Shown: positions 43,109-55,871, counted from the stretch's first letter. The stretch: DNA of 64,000 nt from Closterium sp. Naga37s-1 (GCA_947471745.1 CANJKZ010000825.1:248001-312000); one strand, 5' to 3'. The notes: generated from the sequence alone by a model not told the origin. Program-made: numbers and translations.

Positions 43109-43456
43109 ATGGCAAACGAGCCTAACGAACTGTCAACTTCCGACGGAGCAAACCCCACCAGGCTATTCCCCGTTTCGATGAAACAACATGCTGCTCACTT
43201 GTTGCAGTCTCCTCCTTTCTGCCCGAATCAAGCTGCATCGTTACATCTGCCCCTCTCTCCACCTCAGCTTCCACTCCAGCTACAACAACAGCTACAGCCG
43301 CATCAGCAGCAGGACAGGCTGTCACAACGTTCCCTGCACACACCTCCTCTCTCAGCCGATCCGTTCCATCCAAACTGCTCCTTCTCTTGGCAGCTTCAGT
43401 ATGGTTACCCTCCACAAAGGTGCTTGATTGGGGAATGGTGCTGCTGCTGCCACTGA
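43109..43456 (+). CDS. Possible small Gln/Pro-rich protein, unrecognised
   Basis: A 115-codon frame starting MANEPNELSTSDGAN with a Gln/Leu/Pro-rich middle and ending CCCCH. It begins downstream of AT-rich sequence and has biased composition. No domain was recognised. It may be a first exon or chance. Confidence 0.2.
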   Translation: MANEPNELSTSDGANPTRLFPVSMKQHAAHLLQSPPFCPNQAASLHLPLSPPQLPLQLQQQLQPHQQQDRLSQRSLHTPPLSADPFHPNCSFSWQLQYGYPPQRCLIGEWCCCCH

Positions 43457-43625
43457 TGCTTCTTCACCCCCCTCTTTTCAATTCGGAAAGAGGCGACGAG
43501 AACCATCCGTTCCCCTTTTCTCTCAGGAAGGCTTTGGAGCCAGACTTTTGAAACAAAATGGGGTTGCCTTTCCCTGACTGAACTTCGCCGTTGCTGCAGC
43601 TGCCGCTGCCACTATTATTTCCAGC

Positions 43626-44529
43626 TCAACTGTCTAGGCCACAGGTGGGTGATGCAGAGAGGGGTTGACAGAGGGTGTCATGTCGGGATTCGGATTCAGG
43701 GATGAGTCTAGATTCGGTGCGTGTGACAACTGAGGTTGGTCTTAATGGATCCTCCTTAGAAGCTTCTCCAACACCTGCAAGGCTGATTTCCACACTCCGA
43801 ATGCTGTTAGGAGTAACAGTCTCTTGGCATTGATCCTCTGGACCTGCTTGCAGGGAACAGAGAAAGAAACAGGGGAAGACATACCATTGGAGGAAGAGAT
43901 AGAGTTGAAACGAACTGCACACAACAGGCAAAAGGAAACTGAATACTGGATATAGTATACAGTGTACGGGGTGTAGCCACTTTAGGATCTATACACCTGA
44001 GATTTCACGGATGCTAGTTCAAATTGTTGGACAGTGTTCTCTTGATAATGGAGTCTCGCACGTAACGAAAAAAGCAGGTTCACACAAGGCAGAGGATGAG
44101 GGTCATTACAAGGCACAGGTTCGGCTACTGGCTCGGAGGCTGCTCCTGACCTTGCCTCGTGCTCGCAGGCTTGGCGAACTTAGACCCTCCCGACAAGAGC
44201 CAGCCGAAATACTCCGTGTCTGTTACAACCAGGCACATGTCACCAACCATCCGGTTAGGAGCAACAATTGGATGAAATTACTGGTGGTCAGCAGTTTCAA
44301 CTTGCAAGCAGAAAGGAGGAGAAGCAGGAGAAGGGAGGGGCGGACGGGCATGAGCATGAGCACGAGCGTGGGCATGGGCATGGGCATGCGTAGCAGCGCG
44401 GCCATGGGGGCATGGACATGGGCAGGGGCAGGGGCATGGTCATGGGTATGGGTATGGGCATGGGAATGGGCATGGGCATCAGTATGGGTATGGCGTGAGT
44501 ATGGGCATCAGTATGGGTATGACATGAGT

Positions 44530-44568
<39 letters not shown>

Positions 44569-45856
44569 GGGAGGATGATGACGAGAAACGAGCTGACATT
44601 CTGCAGAAAATCGAGCAGTTGAGCAGAGGGGAGGAAAGGCCGAAATGGGGACTGAGGAAGGCGAAAAAGACGTTAGGAGCAGGGGCTAAACGTTTTACGT
44701 AGTGTATGTTATGTTAAAGTGTTATAATGTAGCTACATTGTTGAGGCTTACCTGCATATTCCGAATCCTCTTGACCAACCCCGAGCTTATCCATAACCGA
44801 AGAAGAATTTCCCCCTGATTTCTCCCTGGACCGCATTCCGCCGAGCGGTTTGATTTTCGGCACAGCTGCTGCCGATTTCGCCAGCTCTGCAAACTCGGGG
44901 TAACTTTTCGATCGCGATCTTTCCAGTTTCGCCGGTTCTTCGCGAGCAGGAGCGTCCAACGAAACCCTTGGCGAAGTTTTGTGGTCGTCGACGTAGCTGC
45001 TGTAACTGCTACCTTGATATGGCTGCATGAATGCCGAGTCCGCATTCCCCGCCGCGTTCGCCGCTCCTCTGTTCGCACCCCAGACGCGCATTGCGGCAAG
45101 AACTTCCGACGTTTCGACATTCACCGATCCTCGCGACGGAGGCTTCTTATCCGCATTTTCCAAGGCGCTCACGCTGTTACTTTTTCTCATCTCACTCTTC
45201 TCGTTGGTATCCACTTTCGGCGCGTCGTTTTCGCTTGTCGCTGAGCTTGTCGCGTCCTTAATCTTCAGCCCTGCGACATCTGCGACAGCCTCGGCGACGT
45301 GATCCGGTTTCGCATGGTCGGAATAAGAAGGAAACATCATCTCTTCTACCCCCGAAGCATTTTTTACCCCGTCGTCTCCATTCGCGTTGACCGAAGTGGA
45401 GCTTCCGCCATCGGCTTGGTTACCACTTTGCGAGTTGTCGTTGCCCGTCGTCAAAAAGCTGTCCAGCGACGCGTTCGCGTTCGTACTCGCAGCAATCCGA
45501 TTGCGAAACTTTTGCTTCGGGGGAGAAGAACCCGTCGCAGAATCCGAGGCATCTGAGTCCACTATCTGCTGCTGTCGCGCAGCCTTCAGGTGTTGCGACG
45601 CCGTCTTGAGGTGCATTGGATCGACGACGGTCGCCGGCGCCGCATGGCGACGGGAATGGTGGTGCGACGACGACGACGACGACTTGTGCGACGCAACGGG
45701 AATGTCGGCGATGGAGAGGAGCTCGGAGAGAATCTCTTTCTCTGATGCTTTGTGCGACGAATGTTTGTGCGACGAATGCTGGTGCGATGAAGGGTCGGTA
45801 GCTGGAGCTGAGGCTGGTTCCTGCGTGCAGTCCGCAGAGGGAGCTTGTTCGGCCAT
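43626..45856 (-). CDS. Two-exon gene for a Ser-rich, probably disordered protein
   Basis: Exon 1 (45856-44752) starts MAEQAPSADCTQEP, with His/Ser-rich clusters (HQHSSHKHSSHKASEKEI, SSSSSSHHHSRR) and a helix-forming stretch ILSELLSIADIPVA. It ends SEYA with donor CAG|GTAAGC. Exon 2 (43843-43626) joins in phase after the acceptor CAAGCAG and reads GPEDQCQETVTPNSIRSVEI to a stop. The total is about 440 residues with no recognised domain. Ser, Asp and Asn are abundant, and conserved-looking patches are RSRSKSYPEFAELAKSAAA and IKPLGGMRSREKSGG. A nuclear or scaffold role would be a guess. Confidence 0.6.
44340..44580. repeat. GGCATG-type hexamer minisatellite
   Basis: Dozens of CATGGG/GGCATG units within the intron of the Ser-rich gene. 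The apparent Met/Gly-rich plus-strand ORF here is a by-product. Confidence 0.85.
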
Positions 45857-46499
45857 GAGATAACCGCCTTGAATTCGTTCCCCGACCTTTCGCTCTGGGA
45901 GAAATGAATGGGATGAGCGACGCTCACGCGAGCTGGTCGATGTTGATAGAGAAGGTGAACAAAGCAGCTAAAACAATATAATTCGTCCTTGAGAAGGAAG
46001 CTTGGATGGTCAATGGTTTGTTTGGTGGGATGGGACCGTGGGGTGGGGATGCGTGCGTTCCCGAGCAGCAGTCACGACTCACAACTGCTTGCAGCGAAAC
46101 GGATGAGGATGTGTGTGTGCGACCAAAACAGCTCCCCCCTGATGGAAGGACTGGCTGACATGGGTTGGTTGGATTGGATGTTGTGGTGTGGTGTGGTGGA
46201 GGTGATGTGGCTGAGGGTGCAGCAGATTCTACGATCCAAGAGCCAACTCAAGATGCGCTCGCTTGTCACGTGGAAGGTGGATTGCATTTGAGCGAAGATC
46301 TTGACGGTGTATGTTCTGCAATTCCCTTCTACCTCTCGGAAAAAAACTGGTTCTTTACTAAGCATTTTATGAGTCCGCTGGGTTTCGTACATCGCTCCGC
46401 ACCAGGTGGAGGTGAAGTTGCGGCTAGACAACTTCACTTTACTCCCACCATATATTCTGGCACTGAAAACAAAAAAAGGGAGAACCTTCGTCTCCCCCA

Positions 46500-46660
46500 G
46501 TTGACCCCGTCTCATCGCCACCAAACTCGCTGCACCGTCCACAAACGCATTCCTCCCAATCTTCTCGTTTTCTTCCAAGTGGCGGCGTTTCCACTCCTCA
46601 GATGCCGTGACAGACAGCCTCATAATCTCAATGGCTGCAAGGGGATTGCGTCAGACATAC
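46500..46660 (-). CDS. Isolated exon candidate, gene unknown
   Basis: After the acceptor TTGCAG the frame reads IEIMRLSVTASEEWKRRHLE then ENEKIGRNAFVDGAASLVAM up to GQLGET. The composition is ordinary and non-repetitive, unlike its surroundings, so it is probably a real exon. It may belong to the gene at 46869-50003, but the only phase-compatible donor (ATC|GTCAAG) is weak. Confidence 0.35.
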
Positions 46661-46868
46661 AATCATTGATGTAGCAACACCTCCAACCACCAAACGACAT
46701 AAGCAGCTGCATTTTGGGTTAAGAGTGCAAGTTTACATACATGACAAACGCATGCTACTTACAGGCTCAAACCGTAAAATTTACAACTATAGTACATTCA
46801 TTATACAATTGCTGTAGTCAATACCTGAGATTTGTCGTGCACTGTTGCCCCAAAATCGCATTAACCGG

Positions 46869-48201
46869 TTACAACTCTTGACGATGCAGCACAGCTTTGA
46901 CAAGCCGCTTCCACCTGTTACTAGGGCACACCTTTGTGGCCCCTTCCATCAACCCTTCGTCACTCAGGACAACCACTTTCTCGGGAACAACCAAATCATC
47001 GCTGGACACAGCAACACATTCCTCTGAGTTAAACACAGCAGCCTCAAGGGCTGTACGAGAAGGCTCGGTGGACCCTTTTCCTGTCATAGCCCTTAGTGAC
47101 GGCAACTCACCCACTGGGAACTCCAGATCTGTTCGCCTTGGCCCTTCCCTGAATCTCGAGGGTGCCAACACAGGCCCTCCGTTTCCCGATCCGCTACCGC
47201 TGGCACTTGACCGAATCTTGGATGGCGAAGAGGCTCTCGGCGACCCACTATTGAACACCGAAGCAGCCAATAACGGGGATGGAGGGCCAGCTAGTGTAGG
47301 TGCTGCGCAAGCTACAGCAGCAAGAGCAGGAGAGTTGGCTCCACTGGCAGGTGTTCTTATAGCATACCCATCAGAGTCGGATTCCCCCTTCTCCCTTTTC
47401 TGATAAGCTCCCATGATCTTCCCAGGGGTGGCAGGTGATAGGCCAGGGTTCTCCTGGCATTCCTCAGGGTCTTGGTATTCCCGAGGTGAGTTGCGAGGGG
47501 ATTCGGCAGGGGAGGAGGAGGACCAGCAGGAGGAAAGAGGCGAGCAGGGGGAGTTGGAAAAGAGAGCTGACTGGAAACGCATCAGGGCAGCGGTAGGAGA
47601 GGAGATGGAGGAGGGCGAGGAGGAATATGAGGGTGAGGGAGAGGATGAAGAGGAGGCGGAGGCAGAAGAAGATGCTGTGATTGACTGGTGGGTGCGATGC
47701 TTGGACGGAGAGGCTATGCTGGTAGAGGATGGCATGCGCGACTGCCGCCCCCGATTCGGAGAATCGAATTTTGAAGGAGAATCGAATCGTGACGATGGGG
47801 AATCGAATCTCGATGACAGGGAATCAAATCTTGAGGGGGAATCGAATCTGGACGGAGAGTGGACTTTGGAAGGAGATTCGAATCTTGAGGTTCTTGAAGT
47901 GGAGTCCATGTGAGGGGAGCGGTATGGGGAGTGGAATTTGGAGGGGGAGGAGCAGCTGGGAGATTGTAGGGTGGGGACGTCAATGTGTGGGTGTCGGTTC
48001 CGCAGGTGGGCGATCTTGACGGGGAGAAGGGGTCTGGGTAAGGTGGTGTTGGGTGCGGTGCTGCTGGGTAGGGTGGTGGGGAGAATAGTGGCGGTAGCGG
48101 CACTGGTGGAATCAGCATTGGTGGAAGCAGTTGTCATTGAACTGGTGGTGCTGCTGTGGTCAGAGCTCGCACTGGCAGCGATAGCAGCGTCATTCGCACA
48201 T

Positions 48202-48254
<53 letters not shown>

Positions 48255-50003
48255 TACAGTAGTAGTAGCAGGAGTATATACATTGCTGGCCGTAACCTTG
48301 CCACTGGAGCTCGAGCCGGTTACTGCCTCAGAAGGAGACAGAGAAGCTTCAGACACGGAGGCGAGAGGAGTCGAGGCCGGTGAGGAATGGTCTGGGAAGG
48401 TAATATGATATGAAACTTGAATCTTAGAATGAGTACGAGAGGGACGTTCCTGCTGCTGCGCCCTGCATGCCGCCTGCTCTTGCTCATGTATGATGTCAGC
48501 ATGCACATCAGCATTGGGCATTGTTACGTCAGGAAGGCCTGTCGTGACGTCAGCCACCAGGATGTCAACAAAAAGCAGCTTGATGCCCGCAGCGTCCTTG
48601 GCTTGGCAGATGGCAAAAATATTTCTCCAATTGGCGCATTCCACGTCAGCAAACTCCTCCAGGTCACCCCATTCCTCGCTCTCCTCCACTTCCTCCCCGC
48701 GACCCCCTACGCTCTGGAGCGGAGCCGGGGCGCGCACGTTCCTCGTGCAGCCAAGATTGACCGGAGAAAAAGGACCTGAACCTGAACTGACTCGCTGTCC
48801 CTCGTTGCCTCGCAACGCCTGCTGCCGTCCCACGTCCCTTAGGCTCACGCCCGTTTGCGTCACATTCGCTTTTGTCGCACTGGTAGAAAGCGACGCTGCG
48901 ACTGAAGTCGCACCTGTCGCGACGCTCGCGCTTGTCGTCAGGCTGCTGTTGCTGCTGCTGCGACTGAATGCGACGCTGCGACTGAACACGACGCTGCCGT
49001 CGCCCGAGAAAGTGCTTCTGATCGTCGACACGCTGAGCTCGCTGCTGCTGCCGCCCAGACTCGCGAGACTCGCGATGCTTGCGACGCTGGCGACACTTGC
49101 GACGTTTGCGACACGTCCAGTCGAAGCGACGCCAGAGACTCTGGGAAAGATTCCACTACTCGGGTTGCTTGCGACGGCGTTCGCGACGCTCGCGACGCTC
49201 ATTTTCGCCTGCATCCTTCGCCCGCCGCTTCGGCCGCTATTCACCCTTGTAATATCGGAGCGCGACTCTTGCTCCGCCGAAAATGGCGGCGACGCGTCAA
49301 CACTGCGACTCACCGGAATCGCGCCGCTTTGATTCCGCGCGACAGGGGAGTTCCGCGCAGGAGATTCGCGCGCAGGGGAGTCGCATTTGGATTCAACCGC
49401 GCGCAGGAGATTCAACCGCTGGAGAAGCCGCGAGCGGCTCGTGGGGGAGGGCGCCGCGAGAGCCGCCGCCGAGCCCGTCGGGGACGGCGAGGGGCACGGC
49501 GAGCCGTTGGATGACTGGAATGCGAACAATCCGACGGCTCGCGGCGGCGTTCGGATAAAAGCCGCGGAGTTGTGGCGGAAAAGGCGGCGGCGATGGAGCA
49601 ACGAGTTGCCTGCTCCGGTGTCCCCTCTGCTAGTACCAGCCGCGCCGCTTATTTCGTGCGCGCCGTCGCGTGCGCCGCCGAATTCTCCGCTGGAGCTTGG
49701 TCTGGATCGAGCCCGCCGTCCTTGCGATTCGAAGAGGTCGAATGCCGCTTCGAGCGGGCCCGACCGTGGTCTATCCAGCGGATGCGCCTCGGGATTTTCC
49801 AGCTCAGTGCTGTAGCGGTTGGAGCGGCAGCGTAAACTCTCGGTTGCACCAACGGCGTTCCGGCCGGTGCTGATGCTCCGGGAGTTGCGGCCGCTGCTGA
49901 AATTGGTGCCGCGCAAAGTACTCTCGGCAGGGATGATGTCGTTTACCGGCGAGGCGAATCGACCGCTATTAAACTTTCTGTCGCGTTCCTTTATTGAAGC
50001 CAT
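46869..50003 (-). CDS. Large Ser-rich low-complexity protein, unrecognised
   Basis: 1,044 codons in one open frame. The N-terminus is basic and Ser/Arg-rich (MASIKERDRKFNSGRFASPV). The middle has Ala/Val/Ser repeats (VASVASVASIASLASLGG). There is a compact patch EEWGDLEEFADVECANWRNI-FAICQAKDAAGIKLLFVDIL, a 17-residue poly-Ala run, a block of SRFDSPS-type repeats (about 47740-47890), an S-P-rich region, and the C-terminus RWKRLVKAVLHRQEL. Most of it should be disordered; the EEWGDLEEF...VDIL patch is the best candidate for a folded or interacting segment. Codon-level repeats inflate the length. A downstream exon at about 46500-46660 might extend it. Confidence 0.6.
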
Positions 50004-52133
50004 CGTTTGTCGGGGAAAGGGGGAATGGCGTGTCTCTCCAGGTGTTAGAGGAGAGGTAAATATAGAGGCAAGGAGGCAGACGGTGGAATCGACTGATTCT
50101 TGTGTCGCTGAAGGTGCGGATAAGGATCAACGCTGGAGTGCGTTCCGTTGGATACGGCAGACGAAGGGTGGCTCTACTGCCTCGGTTCGCGAATGAAGTA
50201 TCAACTACTCCCTGTTTAGTATCTACCCCTGTACCCGAAAGCGATATATATGTGCTCTACCCGTCCTCCTGAAAAAATCCTGCATGTCAATCAAATGCCA
50301 CCCCATGCAGCTTTCTCCCCCCCTCAGCTCACTCACCTGCCTACCCCGCGTCTGCAGCAATTCTACTCTTCGGTCCTCCACAATTTCACCCGCGCCAACC
50401 CAATTGATTGCTGCAGATAGCGACTCGGGAGTTGTGAGGGAGAAAAATTGCACGCGGCGCGGTCACAACAACAGCTCTGTCTAACTCTGTGGTAGGGAAT
50501 CCTGGCCGTGGGGTTCGGGGCAAGATTGCGTCATTGACGGGGAGGATTTCTTCTGAGAGATTCACCTGATTCTAAAAAGCGAGATGAACCAATCAGAGGG
50601 CCCAATAAACATTAGGGACGGCCGGCTCGGGTTCACTTTGTTCAGCCAAGCCAGCTGGCCAACTTTCCTTTGTTTGGACTGACGCAACAGCCTCAGGTGC
50701 GAGCGTTACAAAAACTGTGATGGGCAGGATTTGTGACATGTACAGAACACCAACATTGCTGCTCACGTGCTAAAAAAACAAACTTCTGTCAGGTGGAAAA
50801 CCTTGAATTTGGAAGGAAGCGCCCCCCCTCTATGCGGGCCCTTCGAAAAAATGAGCACTTCGGAGGGAGGTTTCGGAGGGGGTTCTTGTGAGAAGCTGCA
50901 GAAGAGGTGTGAAGCAACAGGAGACCTGTGAGTACTCGACGGCACGACCAAACAAACCAGTTCGTTTTGCTACGTTTTTTCGTTTTGTCAGAGTTCGCTC
51001 TGCCCGATTAAGAAGCAATCCGACAAACACACTAATCACGGCTGTTTGAATAGTAATCGCTTCCAGTCAATTATTTGTTTCACTGTAACGCTCCTCAGTC
51101 AGTCCAAGGTGGGGCGAAGGTGGGTGATGGTGCATGGAAGCTGGGTTCGCACCTCTATTTCGTCAGATTGGAGTTGACTCGCCTTGTCCGTCTAACAGCA
51201 AACTCGATTGCATATTATCTAGATAATGCACAGACTAATTTACCTCAAGCTATACTTTCAGGCATTTCTGCTTGTAACCATGGACGTAACCTGGACTTCC
51301 ATCGCAACCTCGATACAAGGAGCTGATTTTCTTGTGGAGGCACTCGATTGGGTAACTACTCTGCTGAGCTGCTCATGATGTGGCATTTCTGCTTCTCCTG
51401 AATGGTCATTGCACTGAGCCACATAAGCAAAACCATCCAATCTCGACTTGCGATCATTTATGGAAACGGCTGGGAAACGCTTGGCTGTCTTCAACGAGAA
51501 TGAGCGGAAATAACTGCGAGTTGAAACTGGCAAGCAATTATCCCTTCCTGTCGCAGCAGATTTGACCAGAGGTGACCCTGGCGAACATCGTAAATTCTTC
51601 GTCCGCCAATCAACCTCAGTAGATTCCTGGGTTAGATTGTAAGCACTTGGGGTGGGGCAATATGAATCCTTCCAGCCAGCACTAGAGCTTTGGAATGCGG
51701 ATCTAGTTACCAGTAGTACCAGCTTCAACCACGATAGAATTGTCGCCAGCGCAGGGAGAAGAACAGACCAGTAGCAGGTAGTAGCAGCGCTGTGTGCGCT
51801 TCAGCACAGTTTCGAGTTACCTGTCCCGTAATTCCTCGGGATTTTCTGCTCTGAACCCGACTTACCTACGTTTTTCTCGAGCCTTTACGCGATTTTATAT
51901 AACTCAGAGCCTCAATTTGTCTCATTTACTTGCTTAGAGCTTTTATCGAATCTCTGATAGTATGTGAACTCTCAGCGCTAGTTCTCTGACATTTCGACTC
52001 CCAACACTCGTCAGAGAAGCACAGCATCCGTTATAAGCACAGCGAGAACCACATTTGGAAACACTGCCGGAAGCGCAGCATTCGTTACAAGCACTTCGCG
52101 GGAAGGATCCCCCGTTAAAGCCAACGTCGAGCA
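50004..52133. other. Divergent intergenic region
   Basis: Separates the minus-strand Ser-rich gene from the plus-strand AIG2-like gene, and probably holds both promoters. A short minus-strand frame (50453-50336) ends at a strong donor (GGCAG|GTGAGTGAG) and could be an upstream exon, but no partner was found. CAGCATTCGTTACAAGCA and CAGCATCCGTTATAAGCA form a short direct repeat near 52022-52095. Confidence 0.35.
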
Positions 52134-52668
52134 ATGGCGGCGGCAACTGCGGCGGCAAATGCGGCGGCAACTGCGGCGGTGTCAACCCCCGTGTTCGTGT
52201 ACGGCACGCTCATGGCTGACGAGGTGCTCCGTGTGCTACTGGACCGCGTGCCCGCGTCGACCCCCGCCCGCCTCCCCAACTTGTGAGTCCCCGCTTCCCC
52301 TTTCCCCTCTCCCCCTTTCCCTTCGTCCCCTTCCCTCGTCCCAGCATCAAGGGGCGGGAATTCCCTTTTTTTGTCCCTTCCACCCGTCCCTCCCAGCATC
52401 AAGGGATTCCCCCTCTCCACTTCCTTTGCCTTCGTTCTTCACACATTTCCCCTCCTCCACCCGCCGTTCCCTTTCCTCCCCCCCGCGTTTCCCCCCCCAG
52501 CACACACCAAGGGGCGGCATTAACCCACTGGGGCGGGAGTGATCCCCTCAGTTGTGACTCCTCAGTTGTGACTCCTCGCTACCCACTGGGTCAAAACGAG
52601 GTTGTTCTTTGGCGAAGCAGAATGCCCATTAACATCAGTCTTTTTCAGGCATTACATCAGTCTTTCCG

Positions 52669-52706
<38 letters not shown>

Positions 52707-54553
52707 CCCCATTTCCCCCCCCCGCTCATTCCCATTCCCAGCACGCGGCACAGCATCAAGGGGCGGCAATACCCTGCAGTGGTTCCGAAAGCGCACGACT
52801 CCGTGATGGGGAAGGTGCGGAGAAAGGGGGGAGGGGGAAGGGCGCGGGGATGGGGGGTGGGAGGGGGCGCGGGGATGATGGGGCGGCAATACCTCGCAGT
52901 GGTTCCGAAAGCGCACGACTCCGTGATGGGGAAGGTGCGACAGGGGAGGGGCGGGGAAGAGGGGCACGGAAGGGCGGGAACATAAGGGGTCGGGGGGATA
53001 AGGGGCCAGGGAAGGGGGGCGGGGAAAGGGGAAAGCGCACGACTCCGTGATGGGGAAGGTGCGGCGGAAGAGAGGAAGAGGCTGGTCGGCAGAGGAAGGA
53101 GGTAAGGGGAGAGGTTGGGGAGGAGTCTGGGAGACAGGCTGGGTGCAGGAAGAAGGAAAGAAGTGCTTATGTACGGAATTTTTTGCTAGTTTTTTAGTTT
53201 TTCCCCCAAGAAGAAAAATTTGTAGCAATGTGGAGCTTTCATGCTGCATGGTGCTGTTTTCTTTCCCCACGCTCTGCTCCCACCCTCCATTCTCTTCCAT
53301 ACTCCCCTCCACACTCCCACCCTCAACCTCTCTCCCAATGTCCAGCCTTCATGCCCCTCATCGTGTCATCTCCTGTCATTTTCCGTCGTTTTTTGGTGCC
53401 TCTCCACATTTCCCTCTCCAGTGTTTTTTCGTCCTTTTCTGTCCTCGCCTCCACCCCCTCCCCCCATTTCCCTTCCTCCTTCCCCCAGCTGCTCCTCAAC
53501 CCCTCCCCGCGAGAAATGAGCCTCTATGACGCCTTTGAAGACGTGAAGTATGTGCGCTGCACACAGCCAGTCCCCATCCCACCCCCCCTGCTCCCCCTGC
53601 TCCCCCTGCTCCCCCAGCTGCTCTTCAGCCTCTCCCCTCCTGAGATGAACCTCTTTGATGCATTCGAAGATGTCGAGTATGTGCGCTCCACCCACCCAGT
53701 TTCCCTGCAACGGTTAATTACCCAGCCAGTTACCGGGCAGGGGTTGACACGAGGGGAGGGAGCTTCGCAGGCAGCGGATCAAGTTGAACCGCTGCAAGCG
53801 GGGGAGGAAGCAAGCGAGGCATTGGGGGGAGGAGGGGAAGGAGGGGGAGGAGAGGGAGGAGAGGGAGGAGAGGGAGAGATAGAGGCGTTTGTATATGTGT
53901 GGGCGAATGCACATGACCCTGACCTGTATGGGTCGTGGGACTACGAGGTAAGAGCACTTCTTTCTTGGGCGAATACGGAGGTACTCTATGGTTCCTGGGA
54001 GTACAATGTGAGAAAAGAAGGGGGCCCTCTCTTTCTTCCTGTTCCCCTTCCCGTCCACCTCTCCTCCCATCATGCGCAATGTGGAACTAAGCACATCACT
54101 AGGTCAAAATTTGAGATATCTTAAAACGAGTATGTCCTCTGCAAACTCTGGTGCATGCATGCAGGCATGGAGGTGAGAGCATGTGGAGTATTTTGTAATT
54201 AGGTGCCGTTCTTTTGCAAGGGGGTGGAGAGAGAGGCAGGGACGCAGGCTTGCAGGCAACTTATAGCCCTTTCTAGCGTTGTTGACAGTGTACATTAAGC
54301 TCTCCTACTAATCCTCCACACCCCTTCTCTGTCTACACCACTTTTTTTTTTCTGTTGATGTTTTTGTTCCTTCATTTTATGCATTGACACCGCGCTCCTT
54401 ATTGATGGAGCGTGTTTGTAGGCATGGCGCACCAAATGGTTGGACTCGTATGTTGCAATGTGCCGAGAATTTGCGCAAGAATGGAAGGACGGGGGGTCAT
54501 GGAGCGGCATCGAGCATAGAGAAACATTACAGGCGAGCGGCCCAAATGCTTAG
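52134..54553 (+). CDS. AIG2-like / gamma-glutamylcyclotransferase-fold protein
   Basis: Four exons: 52134-52282, 52742-52814, 53618-53947 and 54422-54553, with GT-AG junctions and matching phases, giving 227 residues. After an Ala-rich leader, exon 1 reads VFVYGTLMADEVLRVLLDR, the YGTLM signature of the family. Exon 2 reads IKGRQYPAVVPKAHDSVMGK. Exon 3 reads LSPPEMNLFDAFEDVEYVR, has a Gly/Glu insert, and ends FVYVWANAHDPDLYGSWDYE. Exon 4 reads WRTKWLDSYVAMCREFAQEW. This follows the whole AIG2-like domain. Plant AIG2 proteins are named for induction during resistance responses; the exact substrate is unknown. Partial copies of exons 2 and 3 lie in the introns. Confidence 0.88.
52663..52704. 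repeat. Poly-C tract
   Basis: A C homopolymer of about 40 bases just upstream of exon 2 of the AIG2-like gene. Length is likely imprecise in the assembly. Confidence 0.9.
52879..54008 (+). repeat. Exon-edge echoes in the AIG2-like gene
   Basis: Donor-side copies of exon 2 lie at 52879-52937 (GRQYLAVVPKAHDSVMGK-coding) and 53033-53056 (KAHDSVMGK-coding), each followed by GTGCG as in the real donor. An acceptor-side copy of exon 3 lies at about 53490-53560 (MSLYDAFEDVKYVR-coding), after CCCCCAG. A donor-side copy of exon 3 lies at about 53963-54008 (SWANTEVLYGSWEYN-coding), followed by GTGAG. The orientation rule is the same as in DCL. Confidence 0.85.
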
Positions 54554-55871
54554 TGACGGGTATTTTGTACGAATGTCACTAAGTTAATGATTCATGAGCT
54601 GAAACGTGATTATTAAGACACGTCTTTAGATTGTATTTATGTGATTTTATCTGCTCTATTGCAACAGCCATGGGTTGAGCCTTATAACGGAATGCATTCT
54701 CCCCTTACCGAAAGATTCTCCACACACATGAAAATACCTACGCACACCCACTCCCCCTCCAAAGCATATGTACATGAAGATTTTCACAGCTTGTTGCCTG
54801 CAACAAGAAGATTTTCGCCACTCAGACTGGCCCGGAAGGGATTCGCTGCTTCGAGAACATGTGTGAGGAGGTGGGTGCACTGTACATATCGTTGACGCCA
54901 GCTGTCCCCCACCTGCATATCCTGCCCTAAAGCTGCCTCCACCACGGAGGAGAGTGTGCACTTTGTTTGACGTTGCCTTTTCGAATTTTGTTTGCCCGAG
55001 TATCAAACTGTGCCAGTAGAAGTACCTCCTGTCAGAGGTTCCTGGTCTGTTTTCCTGCTTTATAGAAACGGAAATGGAAGCAGGGAATGGAAGCAGCGAC
55101 TTCGTTTCTGTCGAAAGGACACCAGGGGCACCAGAATTAACTGCAACTAGTTCCTGATTAAAGCTGGCATCAACTCAACAAACTGCCGCGACCCACCTGC
55201 GATTCGAACGAATGATACGATCAACCCCCGCAAACAAAGCTCTGCCTCCCACAGACCCATTTTGTCACAAACATCCAACTAACCCCTTCTGTACAAATCT
55301 ACTTGCTTATAGTCCCACTGCAAAACACGCGCGGCGCGAGACTATAAAGCGAAAACTCAAATCCCCAGGCAAATGGTTATTTTTTTAGTCCCTTGGGCGG
55401 GAATCTCCGTCTACAAGCATGATGACTGGTAAAGCATTGGCTTGCATCGTCTGGCGACTCAATTCTACTCCTTCTTTGCATGAAATGAAACCCATGGTAA
55501 CCAGTGACGCAAAGTCCGAATTTCAACAATTCCACACGCAGGTCAATGTTTCGTGCCTTTTTCCAAAATTTCTTAGCAATCAGAGTGAAAACAACACACA
55601 ATCAACCATCAGTTGAAATTCCAGTTGCGTACCAGGGACATTTCGAGCATGGTTCACACCTCCCCCCCCCCCCCCCTCCCCCCCCCCCCCACCCCCAACA
55701 TTCCCCACAAACACAAACATCAAATCCACGCAATCACACGCTCCAAGCACTCGCACAACAGACATTCACCAAGCATGCTCACAGCTCACAAACACACTCG
55801 ACACTCAAAACGACCAACACCCAAGGCTAAGAGACTCTGCATAATGCTAGACCAAACCTCACACGAACGCA
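54554..55871. other. Intergenic, no supported gene
   Basis: Contains the 3' region of the AIG2-like gene, AT-richer sequence, and a C-rich tract at about 55663-55692 followed by ACA/CAC-rich sequence. Short ORFs here lack any recognisable domain. Confidence 0.4.

Noticed and set aside
48490-49332. 280-codon plus-strand ORF antisense to the large Ser-rich gene
   Set aside because: It is a shadow of the 1,044-codon minus-strand frame, which has the more plausible composition and start.
51258-51728. 156-codon minus-strand ORF
   Set aside because: No domain, no codon or splice support, and it lies in an intergenic region. Not distinguishable from chance.
55160-55230. Possible tRNA on the minus strand (T-loop-like GTTCGAATC)
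   Set aside because: The stem around the loop does not pair, and no anticodon or D arm was found.
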